DNA of 26,301 nt from Bacillota bacterium (lineage in GTDB: Bacteria; Bacillota; Clostridia; Christensenellales; Pumilibacteraceae). Shown here in pieces: positions 1 to 7,268 of this stretch. Location of the stretch: assembly GCA_009787685.1 (NCBI GenBank), contig WQSV01000005.1:1-26301 (forward strand). The letters run 5' to 3'. The translations under genes and the position numbers were made by a program. Within the stretch, counting starts at the first letter, position 1, and every line of letters begins with the position of its first letter. The notes below the pieces were generated by a model. That model was not told the origin of the DNA, ran no database searches, and saw nothing but the letters and a program-made list of their open reading frames with translations.

Positions 1-162
1 AACTCCGACACCAACTCCCACCGCAGCCGCTGTTGCGATTCTCCTTCTGCGCCTTCTTTGCGCATTGTTAACTGGCGCTCTTGGTGCAACTGTCCTTGGA
101 GTAACCGCTCTCGGTCTCGGGGACGAACTTCTAAATCCGCCATTCGGTCTTCTTCCTCTCAT
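1..162 (-). CDS. Small basic protein, C-terminus beyond window (partial)
   Basis: An ATG at 160-162 is preceded on the minus strand by a good Shine-Dalgarno sequence (AAGGAG, about 9 nt upstream), and the frame stays open to the window edge (54 codons seen). The first 43 residues are very rich in Arg, Pro and Ser (MRGRRPNGGF at the start, a run of six Arg at residues 36-41). They are followed by IATAAAVGVGVGV, which looks like the beginning of a membrane segment. A basic N-terminus before a hydrophobic stretch fits a single-pass protein with a cytoplasmic Arg-rich head. It lies 40 bp downstream of tRNA-Pro on the same strand, so the two may be co-transcribed. I do not recognise the family. 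The strong SD makes translation likely. Function is unknown. Confidence 0.6.
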   Translation of the reverse strand, partial: MRGRRPNGGFRSSSPRPRAVTPRTVAPRAPVNNAQRRRRRRIATAAAVGVGVGV

Positions 163-201
163 AGTTTTGTCTCCTTTTTTGTGGAATATTCAATTAATTC
201 G

Positions 202-277
202 TGGTCGAACTGGCGGGATTTGAACCCACGACCCCTACTTCCCTAAAGTAGTACGCTACCAACTGCGCTACAGCTCG
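202..277 (-). tRNA. tRNA-Pro (anticodon AGG)
   Basis: Read on the minus strand this is a complete 76-nt cloverleaf with an encoded CCA end. It has a 7-bp acceptor stem with C1:G72 and one G-U, a D arm with GG in the loop, a 5-bp anticodon stem, loop TTAGGGA, a 5-nt variable loop, a T arm with TTCAAAT, and discriminator A73. C1:G72 with A73 and G35-G36 are the usual proline identity elements. The anticodon is AGG, giving A34, which is uncommon in bacteria outside tRNA-Arg. A34 is expected to be deaminated to inosine by TadA or to decode by superwobble. Confidence 0.95.
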
Positions 278-297
278 AAACTTTTTAATATCCTTAT

Positions 298-347
298 ATT
301 ATATTCTTAACATCAACACTATAACAAAATATCTTGTCTTTTGTCAA
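298..347 (-). promoter_or_regulatory. Promoter region for tRNA-Pro and small basic protein
   Basis: Two overlapping sigma-A-like promoters read leftwards: TTGACA (342-347) with 18 nt to TATAGT (318-323), and TTGTTA (322-327) with 18 nt to TATAAT (298-303). Both would start just upstream of the tRNA. Which one is used cannot be told from sequence. Confidence 0.55.
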
Positions 348-411
348 GTATCTTCAATACCTTTGTGAGAAAAAATAATAGATTCAAACTCATGCTCACA
401 AATCAACCGAA

Positions 412-603
412 GGTTATCAAGCATCTTTGATGCCCCTTGGAGAAGTTCTCGTAAAAGCAATCTCTCACAAATGGGCTGAAAGCCCTTGTCAACTGTTTTC
501 AACTGTTCTGTCTGGTTCTGCTTGAACTAGCATTCAGCGTCAAGAGGGTCGAAGACCCTTGTCAAGCATCTTTGATGCTTTTGTGGGAGACTTCTTTTAC
601 TAG
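412..603 (+). repeat. Intergenic array of short hairpins, copy 1
   Basis: The gap between the tRNA promoter and the rpsR terminator holds no plausible gene. It carries short hairpins with 5-7 bp stems and 3-nt loops: GCATC-TTT-GATGC (421-433), GGGCT-GAA-AGCCC (473-485), GGGTC-GAA-GACCC (546-558) and AAGCATC-TTT-GATGCTT (564-580). Several are followed by TTGTCAA or GGGAGAC. Positions 486-603 align with the reverse complement of 21651-21770, with an exact 29-nt match at 538-566. Stem sequences differ between copies while pairing is kept. Confidence 0.7.
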
Positions 604-659
604 AACTCTCCGACAGGAGCATTGAATATGCTTGGCAATTGCTTAGTTGCAAATTATTA

Positions 660-707
660 AAAAGGGCATCAAACCAAAAAGAAATCTCTTTGATTTAATA
701 CCCTTTT
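660..707 (-). terminator. Terminator of the rpsF-ssb-rpsR operon
   Basis: A long hairpin (AAAAGGG...CCCTTTT, about 19 bp with a few G-U pairs) ends in a T run on the minus strand, 37 bp after the rpsR stop. The flanking A/T runs make it potentially bidirectional. Confidence 0.85.
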
Positions 708-743
708 AAAAAGCTAATTGATTTTTAGAACTCTGAAACTAGA

Positions 744-1106
744 TTATTCCGCTTTGAAAGGAAGCAATGCCATAGTTCTTGCGCGTTTAATCGCTTGAGC
801 AACTTCTCTTTGATGAAGAGCGCAAAGTCCATTTGAACGACGTGGAATGATTTTTCCTTTTTCTGTGATGTAGCGCTTAAGTTTTTGCGCTTCTTTGTAA
901 TCAATCACTCTGCCTTTCTCTGTGCAGAATGGACACACCTTTTTCTTTGGTGCTTTTTTTGATTTTTTTGGCGGAGCTTTTTCATCCATGTTGTCATACT
1001 TTTGAGCCAGTGGATGTTCTGTTTTTTCCGCTTTTTCTACTTTCGCAGGTTTTTCTGCTTTTGGAGCAGTTTCAACCGCTTCAACTTTTTCTTCAATATT
1101 TTCCAT
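744..1106 (-). CDS. rpsR: 30S ribosomal protein S18 with long N-terminal extension
   Basis: Component of the small ribosomal subunit platform, where it binds 16S rRNA as a pair with S6. The conserved S18 core occupies about residues 55-120: VCPFC, IDYKEAQKLKRYI, GKIIPRRSNGLC and AIKRARTMALLPF. CPFC with CALH gives the zinc-binding (C3H) form of S18 that many Bacillota have lost. The protein is 120 residues, against roughly 75-80 usually. The excess is an N-terminal extension of about 50 residues rich in Lys, Ala, Glu and Pro, probably disordered. An AAGGA sequence precedes the ATG at 1106. It is the last gene of the operon and is followed by a strong terminator. Confidence 0.96.
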   Translation of the reverse strand: MENIEEKVEAVETAPKAEKPAKVEKAEKTEHPLAQKYDNMDEKAPPKKSKKAPKKKVCPFCTEKGRVIDYKEAQKLKRYITEKGKIIPRRSNGLCALHQREVAQAIKRARTMALLPFKAE

Positions 1107-1120
1107 GATATTCCTTGTTT

Positions 1121-1199
1121 AATGCATAATGCATAATGCATAATGCATAATAGTTGTTAAATTTTTTGATTTTCATTCTGCATTTTGCATTCTGCATTA
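1121..1199. repeat. 7-bp tandem repeats forming an imperfect hairpin between ssb and rpsR
   Basis: Four exact tandem AATGCAT units (1121-1148) are followed after about 27 bp by a TGCATT-rich stretch (1176-1199) that is roughly their reverse complement. The transcript can fold into a long imperfect hairpin in the 99-nt ssb-rpsR gap. It could be an RNA processing or differential-expression element, or only a slippage-prone repeat. Confidence 0.6.
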
Positions 1200-1205
1200 A
1201 ATGAG

Positions 1206-1634
1206 TTAGAACGGCAAGCTGTCATCATCAAGTGGCTTTAGCTCATCCGCACTTTTCTTTTGGCTGTTGTTGTTTGAATTCTCTTCTTTCATTCCCTCGA
1301 CATCTCTTCTTGTTCCGTCAGATGGGCTAAGGAATTGAACTTCGTCCGCAACAATTTCAGTAAAATATCTTTTCACTCCATCTTGTCCATCAAAAGTTCT
1401 AATTTGAAGCGCTCCCATAACCGCGACTTTTTTTCCTTTCGCCAAAAATCTCGCACAATTGTCCGCGAGTTCTCTCCACGCGATAATATTAATAAAATCC
1501 GCTTCTCTCTCTCCCGCTGAGTTAGTGTAGCGTCTGTTTACTGCAATAGTAAATTTACAAACACTGATTCCGCCCTGCGTTGAAGTCAATTCTGGGTCTC
1601 TTGTTAGATTTCCAATTAAAAAACATTTATTCAT
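1206..1634 (-). CDS. ssb: Single-stranded DNA-binding protein
   Basis: Protects and organises single-stranded DNA during replication and repair, and recruits partner proteins through its C-terminal tip. The OB fold spans about residues 1-105, with family motifs MNKCFLIGNLTRDPE near the start, FTIAVNRRY, and FINIIAWRELADNCARFLAKG. A short polar linker follows, ending in the acidic-aromatic tip DDDSLPF. At 142 residues it is normal to slightly short. The SD AAGGAG lies about 10 nt before the ATG. It sits 24 nt after rpsF and about 100 nt before rpsR, the standard Bacillota order, which couples S6, SSB and S18 production. Confidence 0.97.
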   Translation of the reverse strand: MNKCFLIGNLTRDPELTSTQGGISVCKFTIAVNRRYTNSAGEREADFINIIAWRELADNCARFLAKGKKVAVMGALQIRTFDGQDGVKRYFTEIVADEVQFLSPSDGTRRDVEGMKEENSNNNSQKKSADELKPLDDDSLPF

Positions 1635-1658
1635 TTGCTTAAATCTCCTTAAATAAAA

Positions 1659-1940
1659 TTAGATTGCAATTGTCATGAATCTGACAACATTTTCGTCAAT
1701 TCTAAATCTGCGTTCCATTTCATGAGCCACTTTTGGTTCCGCAGAAAAAGTCATCAAAACATAGTAACCGTCTTTTTTGTAGTCAATAGGATATGCAAAT
1801 TTTCTAGTGCCCCACTTGTTGACACTTTCCACTTCGCCTTTTTCACTTGTGACGACCGCAGAATACTTGTCCGCTAGTTCATCATAGACCTTTTGCTCAA
1901 GTCCAGTTTTAAGGATGTATAAAACCTCGTATTTGTTCAT
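1659..1940 (-). CDS. rpsF: 30S ribosomal protein S6
   Basis: Binds S18 and 16S rRNA in the platform of the 30S subunit. The protein has 93 residues, the normal length, beginning MNKYEVLYILKTGLEQ, with the conserved WGTRKFAYPIDYKKDGYYVL near the middle and FRIDENVVRFM near the end. I start it at the ATG 1938-1940 because that matches the family N-terminus and a GGAGG lies about 13 nt upstream. An in-frame ATG twenty codons further up would add a non-homologous segment. First gene of rpsF-ssb-rpsR. In many bacteria the leader of this operon binds the S6:S18 complex, but I could not make out that motif here. Confidence 0.95.
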   Translation of the reverse strand: MNKYEVLYILKTGLEQKVYDELADKYSAVVTSEKGEVESVNKWGTRKFAYPIDYKKDGYYVLMTFSAEPKVAHEMERRFRIDENVVRFMTIAI

Positions 1941-2002
1941 TCGTCTTTTCTTTGCCTCCGTTTTTAATAACATCGTGCAGAAAAATCCACACAATCTCAA
2001 AT

Positions 2003-2031
2003 ATTATAACAAAAAAAAAAACCTTTTGCAA
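2003..2031 (-). promoter_or_regulatory. Promoter of the rpsF operon
   Basis: TTGCAA (2026-2031), a 17-nt spacer rich in T, and a perfect TATAAT (2003-2008) on the minus strand. The predicted start near 1996 gives a leader of about 55 nt. Confidence 0.75.
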
Positions 2032-2059
2032 GCGTTTTTTGCTTGTCAAACAAAATTTA

Positions 2060-2104
2060 AAAAAACGACTTTCTCTTTTGTTTGGTTGAGAAAGTCGTTT
2101 TTTG
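2060..2104 (-). terminator. Terminator of the RCC1-propeller lipoprotein gene
   Basis: Perfect stem of about 16 bp (AAAAAACGACTTTCTC against its complement), a 12-nt loop, and a T7 run on the minus strand, 9 bp after the stop codon at 2113. Confidence 0.9.
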
Positions 2105-2112
2105 TTTGATTA

Positions 2113-4944
2113 TTATTGACTATTCGGTCTTCCAATCATAGTTGGAGCCACCACATTCGTGTTCACTGTCTGACCGAGGCCAATGCCCGCCCCGCCCGTT
2201 CCCCAGACATAGAGATTATTATTGTTCCCGATCGCCATCCCGCGATTCGCACCTCTTCCCGCAGCAACAAAACCAACATTGCTCAACCCCAAAACTCTTC
2301 CCGGTAGAAAAGCGACAGCGAATTCATCGCCCAAAGGACGGCCCAATCTAGAGCCACCCATCGCCCCCCAAGTGTAGAGATTTCCACCTGCCACTGCCAT
2401 GGAAATGCTTCCCGCACTAACAAGAGTCGCACCCCCACCCATCGCTTCAACTCTTCTTGGTGAATTGTTTTCCAGAATATTGCTGGTGTGTCCATGTCCC
2501 AATATTCCCGAGCCGTTTCCTCCCCAAGTATAAACATAGCCCTGATTCAAAATTCCATTTGCAACCGCCATTGAATGGTCATGAGCTGAAATTGAGATAA
2601 TATTAAAAAGATTTTCAACTCTTGTTGGAATATGCCTTGTTGCCACAATCGCATCTGCATGACCTCTTCCAAGCAAACCGTTGCTGTTGCTCCCCCAAGT
2701 GTAGAGATATCCATTTGAAACCGCCATCGCATGGTTTTGTCCCGCCGCAATTAAAGTCACACTGCTCAAATAGGTCATTTCATCTAGTCTTACTCTTGTT
2801 GCAAACAAGTTATTAGCTGTTGATTGCGCTTGTTGCCCACTGGCATTACTCCCCCAAGAATAAAGATATCCGCCAGTCGTAATTGCCATCGCAAATGAAC
2901 TGCCCGCAGCAATATATCCAACACCACTCAAATAAGTCGTCCCATTGATCCTCACTCTTGACGGAACATTTTGAATGCTTGTGTTTCCTTGTCCAGTTGC
3001 GCCATTTGAGCCATTTCCCCATGCATAAACAAACCCTTCACTCGTTCTCACAAGCGACAAATTGTTCCCTCCCGCAACAACTTGAACAACATTGCGAGCA
3101 TTAAAGAATTCAAGGCGTGTTGGAATGTTTCTGTTGTCTCTGTCTGGACGGAGATAAGCATAATACCCAAAACCTAACTGCCCATTATTGTTGTTTCCCC
3201 AAACATAAACATTTCCCTCTTGCGTCACCGCAATAGCATGATTAGTCGCCATCGACATTCCAACAAAAGTATTTGCATCAACTGCTACTTCTGGCTCAAT
3301 TACCACAACGAAAATTTCAATCAACGAACCTATTGTGATAGTAATTGTGTTTTCAACTCCCGAAAACAACTTTCCACTAAGCATTCCCACTTCAATAGTA
3401 ATTCTGTCAGATGTGTTGTCCGTGTAGTTAGCATAAACTGTCAAATAATCAATCAAATTTGACAAAGTCGTCCCCATTGGAAGAGTGCTTGATGGATGAG
3501 CAAAAGTCACAGTCAATGATTTTCTGATTCTTTCAACCTCATCCATTTCGACTTCAAAAGTGTCAGACAATCCATTAATAGTAACAGTAACTGTGTTTGT
3601 TGTGTTTGGAGCAAGAATTCCAGAAAGATTATCAAGTGTCAAAGAGCTAATGCTTTGGGCAAAACAATGAATAGTGATTGTGATTGTGTTGTTGAAAAAA
3701 TCTCTATAAACTGCAATCACCCTAACATAAGGAATCAAGCTTGACATAGTCGCATTATGTGGCACAGAACCATCAAAAAAGAACTCAACAGAAATACTCT
3801 CTCTTATTGGCAACGGTGCAACTGGAACAAAAATTGTTCTTGCAAATGTGTTGACAGTGACAACAATTGAATTATCGCGTCCAGCAACCAAAACTCCACC
3901 TGTTGCGTGAATCATATTTAGTTGAGGAGCAACATTAACATCGTTCCCATAATTGTAGTGAGCCGTGATGGTAATGTGTTCAACTAAATCCGCAGGAACA
4001 GCATCATGTGCCATTGTCACACTCTCTGCAAATTCAACACTTATTCCCACTCTTGCTGGAGGACTCTCAACCCTCACTCTCACTTCGCAAACAAATTCGC
4101 CAACTCTAACAACAATTTGATTGAGTCGAAGATGATGAATTCCTCCCTCAATCGACAACATTTCAAGAGTTGGAACAACAATCTCTGTTGACCCATCACT
4201 GTTGGCTGCAACAATCCTAACAAAAGGCAAAACATCTTCAAGCGTTGCTCCATGCGCGAACCTCGGATGAGAATCAAAAGCATCTATTGAAATATTTCTC
4301 TCTTCTAAGTATTCAAGACACAAAGTTGCACTTATTCCAGTTCTGACCACTTCTGCAACAACAAACTTAACAACAGGAGTTGTGAAAGCATTGAAGTTCG
4401 CAGTTTGAGATAAGTGGGCTCTGACAAACCATGTCCCAACAGTCGTTGGAGAATTTTCAAGAATAGTTGTGAAAGACTCAGTTGCACTGAACTCAAATGT
4501 GACATCTGCTCCATCTTGGACAGTTCCCTCAATTGTTGGAGTGTTTGCTTTCTCACCAAATTTCCAACCCAAAATAGCAACAGTCACACCCTCTTGATTT
4601 TGTCTTGTTATTGGAACTGAATTAAGAGAAACATTAAAACTTGCAGAATGCGCCCCAACAGCCACAATGATTGTGTTAGATTGCCCCGCCATTAAAACAC
4701 CGCTCAACATGGACTCCAAAGGAACTATCGACACCGTTGTGTCATCGTCATAGTTTGCAACCACTGTCAAATGAGGAAGCAAATTCGCATGAGTAGTGTC
4801 ATGAGGTAGTGACGACAATGGCGGATTAAAAGACACTGTTATTCCTGTTCTAGTCGCATCTTCACGACATGATGCAATCACAAAGATTGACAAAATTATC
4901 ATCAACATCACCGCAATTATTGAAATATATTTTATTTTTTTCAT
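2113..4944 (-). CDS. Lipoprotein with Ig-like domains and a seven-bladed RCC1/BLIP-II propeller
   Basis: A 943-residue exported protein, probably anchored to the outer face of the membrane. I start it at the ATG 4942-4944: AAGGAG lies 10 nt before it, while the in-frame ATG at 4965 has no SD. The signal peptide (residues 1-25) ends in lipobox VIAS-C with Cys26. Residues about 33-110, 200-295, 297-375, 380-470 and 475-555 are repeats beginning R-x-(G/S)-(I/L)-(S/T)-V, each with an LxxxLxxxTVxANY-type strand, resembling bacterial Ig-like domains. Residues about 111-195 (ILGWKFGEKANTP...) look like the GW-x-(F/Y)-GE surface domain. From about 560 to the end there are seven copies of Y-x-WG-x(3-4)-G-x-LG, a full RCC1-type propeller, commonly a binding platform. 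A weak TTTAAA/TATATT promoter may lie upstream. Ligand unknown. Confidence 0.9.
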   Translation of the reverse strand: MKKIKYISIIAVMLMIILSIFVIASCREDATRTGITVSFNPPLSSLPHDTTHANLLPHLTVVANYDDDTTVSIVPLESMLSGVLMAGQSNTIIVAVGAHSASFNVSLNSVPITRQNQEGVTVAILGWKFGEKANTPTIEGTVQDGADVTFEFSATESFTTILENSPTTVGTWFVRAHLSQTANFNAFTTPVVKFVVAEVVRTGISATLCLEYLEERNISIDAFDSHPRFAHGATLEDVLPFVRIVAANSDGSTEIVVPTLEMLSIEGGIHHLRLNQIVVRVGEFVCEVRVRVESPPARVGISVEFAESVTMAHDAVPADLVEHITITAHYNYGNDVNVAPQLNMIHATGGVLVAGRDNSIVVTVNTFARTIFVPVAPLPIRESISVEFFFDGSVPHNATMSSLIPYVRVIAVYRDFFNNTITITIHCFAQSISSLTLDNLSGILAPNTTNTVTVTINGLSDTFEVEMDEVERIRKSLTVTFAHPSSTLPMGTTLSNLIDYLTVYANYTDNTSDRITIEVGMLSGKLFSGVENTITITIGSLIEIFVVVIEPEVAVDANTFVGMSMATNHAIAVTQEGNVYVWGNNNNGQLGFGYYAYLRPDRDNRNIPTRLEFFNARNVVQVVAGGNNLSLVRTSEGFVYAWGNGSNGATGQGNTSIQNVPSRVRINGTTYLSGVGYIAAGSSFAMAITTGGYLYSWGSNASGQQAQSTANNLFATRVRLDEMTYLSSVTLIAAGQNHAMAVSNGYLYTWGSNSNGLLGRGHADAIVATRHIPTRVENLFNIISISAHDHSMAVANGILNQGYVYTWGGNGSGILGHGHTSNILENNSPRRVEAMGGGATLVSAGSISMAVAGGNLYTWGAMGGSRLGRPLGDEFAVAFLPGRVLGLSNVGFVAAGRGANRGMAIGNNNNLYVWGTGGAGIGLGQTVNTNVVAPTMIGRPNSQ

Positions 4945-5136
4945 GAAATCCTTTCTCCTTGCCATTGTGGCTCAATCAAAGATTACCTCTTTCATCAAAT
5001 ATAGTAAAGGAAAATTTAGCTTTAAAAAACACTTTTTACAATTTTATACGCAATCTTTACATATCTTTTGAAAAACTATTTTTTGCAAGATTTGTTTGTT
5101 GCTTGCTAAAAACTTTTAATTTTGACTTGAAAACAA

Positions 5137-5165
5137 TTGACATTTCTTTCTGATTTGAATATACT
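5137..5165 (+). promoter_or_regulatory. Promoter of the M-box/mgtE transcript
   Basis: TTGACA (5137-5142), a spacer of exactly 17 nt, and TATACT (5160-5165). Transcription would start near 5172, just before the riboswitch. Confidence 0.85.
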
Positions 5166-5187
5166 GTTGATGTTAAAATTAATTCAT

Positions 5188-5340
5188 TCGGTAGGTGAGG
5201 CTACTGAAAGGATACGGGTTGCTGCCGCAAAACAGTGGAGACACTGTGCGCTGGTTAGCAGTTTAGGTCGACTTTCAAGGCCTAATCTAATGCAACTTCA
5301 CCGCCTTTCAAAGCTAAAGCTTGAAACGGTGATTCTTTGA
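5188..5340 (+). promoter_or_regulatory. M-box (ykoK) Mg2+ riboswitch
   Basis: This leader matches the M-box class. Conserved landmarks are GGTAGGTGAGGCT near 5190, GATACG then TTGCTGCC near 5211-5227, TAATGCAAC near 5287, and the signature GCTAAAGCTT near 5313. The closing stem TGAAAGG (5205-5211) pairs exactly with CCTTTCA (5304-5310) although the bases differ from the Bacillus subtilis example, so pairing is conserved rather than sequence. M-box RNAs fold when Mg2+ is plentiful and then favour termination. The terminator at 5371-5404 and mgtE downstream fit this exactly. Confidence 0.93.
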
Positions 5341-5370
5341 GTTTTGCACTAGTATTTGTTGTGCTTGATT

Positions 5371-5404
5371 CCTTGTCGCCGTGTGTGCGATGAGGATTTT
5401 TTTT
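5371..5404 (+). terminator. Intrinsic terminator, expression platform of the M-box
   Basis: CCTTGTCGC (5371-5379) pairs with GCGATGAGG (5387-5395) over 9 bp with two G-U pairs, around a 7-nt loop, followed at once by A and eight T (5397-5404). Its place between aptamer and gene identifies it as the regulated terminator. I did not work out the competing antiterminator pairing. Confidence 0.85.
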
Positions 5405-5444
5405 GACAACAAGCGGGTCAACGACCCAAAGGAGGCAAAAAAGA

Positions 5445-5543
5445 ATGGACGACCCTAGCGGTAGTAGAAAACTGAAGAAAACACAACAATTCAAAGCAAT
5501 TGAAAAATTCAAATTCTCTTTTGCCTTGATTGATTGTGTCTAA
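5445..5543 (+). CDS. Putative 32-residue leader peptide ahead of mgtE
   Basis: A short ORF (begins MDDPSGSRKLKKTQQ, ends FALIDCV) lies between the riboswitch terminator and mgtE. It has the better ribosome site of the two: AAAGGAGG, 9 nt before its ATG. Directly upstream is a GGGTC-AAC-GACCC hairpin (5413-5425). The peptide is basic in the middle with no clear membrane segment and no similarity I recognise. It ends 44 nt before the mgtE start. Upstream ORFs that sense translation are known before Mg2+ transporter genes in enteric bacteria (mgtL), but no homology is claimed. The strong SD argues it is translated. It could also be chance. Confidence 0.45.
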   Translation: MDDPSGSRKLKKTQQFKAIEKFKFSFALIDCV

Positions 5544-5587
5544 ACACTGGTAAATAAAGCGTCGATGGCGCAAAGGAGACACTTATC

Positions 5588-7144
5588 ATGAACGAAGAAA
5601 AAGAAAAAGACGAGGAGCTTAATGAAGAATCTCTTCCTCTTGAAGAAAAAGACGAAGAGGAAATTGATGACGAAGGCGTTGTTGTCAACGATGAACTTGA
5701 TGTGCTTGTTGAATACATTCGTGAGAAAGACATCAAAACAATCAAATCTGTTATCGGCGGACTAAAAGACGTCGAACTGTTATATATCATTGGTGAATTG
5801 TCCTATAAGCAAAAAGCAATATTTTTTCGATTGCTCCACAAAGACCAAGCGTTGTTTGTCTTTGAACAACTCGACACAACAATCCAAAAAGAACTTCTTG
5901 AGAGTTTTGCAGACTCAGAAACAATCGAATTCATTGAAGAACTTGACCCTGATGACAGAGTTCAACTTTTGGAAGAACTTCCAGCAAGCGTTGCGAAAAA
6001 ATTCATAGCCATGCTCTCGCCCGAAGACAGAAAGATGACAAATATGCTAATGGGCTATGACGAAGAAACCGCGGGAAGAATAATGACTCCCGAATTCATC
6101 TCTCTTCGTGGAAAAATGACAGCAGACGAAGCCCTCCAAAAAGTTCGCCAACAAGCAAAAGACGAAGACAAAGAAACTATCTACACCCTTTATGTCACGG
6201 ACGAAACAAAAAAACTAGAGGGTGTCGTCACTCTCCGAAAACTACTCATCTCCGACCCCTCTTCTCTGATTGAAGAAATAATGACCACAACAGTTGTCAA
6301 GGTCTACACTGGAACTCACCAAGAAGAAGCAGCGGAAGCTCTAAAAGAATATGACCTTCTTGCAATTCCTGTCGTTGACACAGAAGACAAAATCGTGGGA
6401 ATAATCACAATTGATGACGCGGTCGACATCCTTCAACACGAAGCAACCGAAGATATCTATAATCAAGCGGGCCTTGCAAACATCACAAGCAAAGAAACCA
6501 ACCGAAGCGAAGCCCTTGTGCGCGGAAGCATTTGGGCAGTTTGGAAAGTTCGCCTGCCATTCCTTTTCATCTCACTCGCAGGCGGACTCGGACTCGGATT
6601 CGTAATGGGCTTTTTTGAAGACATTCTTGAGTCCATCGTCATGGTCGCATTCTTCATCCCACTAATCATGGATGTCGGTGGCTCTGTTGGAAACCAATCA
6701 ACAACTATTTTCGTTCGCGGAACAGCCCTCGGTCAAGTCGACACCAAAAGGTTCGGCAAACACCTCCTCCGCGAAGTCGGAATGGGACTCTCAATCGGCG
6801 CAGTCATTGGCGCCCTCGCAGGAATCGTCGCAACACTCTGGGGACACTTCGCCTCTGACATGGCAATACTCGGACTCGCAGTAGGCCTTGCAATCACTCT
6901 AACCTCAACAATAGCCGCAATCATCGGCTTCTTAATCCCCTTCCTCTTAGTCAAACTAAAACTCGACCAAGCCGCGGGAGCAGCTCCAATCATCACCGTC
7001 CTCAAAGACATGTCGGGAATACTAATCTACTTCCTCCTCGTCTTCATCTTCATGAACACATGGATAACCCAAGAACCTTACTACCCGGAATATTGCGAAG
7101 CATGCTATACTTGCTACAACTGCCTACTCGCCCTAAACCCCTAA
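5588..7144 (+). CDS. mgtE: MgtE family magnesium transporter
   Basis: Mg2+ channel of the cytoplasmic membrane, acting as a dimer. Residues 1-40 are a very acidic extension not typical of the family. The MgtE N domain follows at about 45-150 (FADSETIEFIEELDPDDRVQLLEELP), then two CBS domains at about 155-285 (MTPEFISLRGKMTADEAL; VVDTEDKIVGIITIDDAVDIL). The five-helix pore domain is at about 320-490, with PLIMDVGGSVGNQS, which carries the family's Mg2+-coordinating Asp, and DMSGILIYF. The CBS and N domains close the pore when cytosolic Mg2+ is high, a second control on top of the riboswitch. The start ATG has AAAGGAG 9 nt upstream. At 518 residues it is longer than the usual 450. Besides the acidic head there is a C-terminal tail with CxxCxxCxxC, expected outside the membrane. 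Confidence 0.96.
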   Translation: MNEEKEKDEELNEESLPLEEKDEEEIDDEGVVVNDELDVLVEYIREKDIKTIKSVIGGLKDVELLYIIGELSYKQKAIFFRLLHKDQALFVFEQLDTTIQKELLESFADSETIEFIEELDPDDRVQLLEELPASVAKKFIAMLSPEDRKMTNMLMGYDEETAGRIMTPEFISLRGKMTADEALQKVRQQAKDEDKETIYTLYVTDETKKLEGVVTLRKLLISDPSSLIEEIMTTTVVKVYTGTHQEEAAEALKEYDLLAIPVVDTEDKIVGIITIDDAVDILQHEATEDIYNQAGLANITSKETNRSEALVRGSIWAVWKVRLPFLFISLAGGLGLGFVMGFFEDILESIVMVAFFIPLIMDVGGSVGNQSTTIFVRGTALGQVDTKRFGKHLLREVGMGLSIGAVIGALAGIVATLWGHFASDMAILGLAVGLAITLTSTIAAIIGFLIPFLLVKLKLDQAAGAAPIITVLKDMSGILIYFLLVFIFMNTWITQEPYYPEYCEACYTCYNCLLALNP

Positions 7145-7268
7145 AAAATCGAAAGCCCTCCCACAAAAAAACACTCGAAAATTTAGTCCTAACCCTAACA
7201 AGAGGACAAGAAAAAGAAAGACTTAAAGAAAGACTATGATAGTAATTGTTAATTAGTTGGTTAATCTA

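Noticed and set aside
58..246. 62-codon plus-strand frame across the start
   Set aside because: Antisense to the small basic protein and to tRNA-Pro, both better supported.
412..603. CRISPR-like array
   Set aside because: Units are short self-complementary hairpins with unequal spacing, no constant repeat of 25-40 nt, and no cas genes in view.
5509..5790. 93-codon minus-strand Ser-rich frame opposite the mgtE start
   Set aside because: Shadow of the acidic N-terminal extension of MgtE, no start signal.
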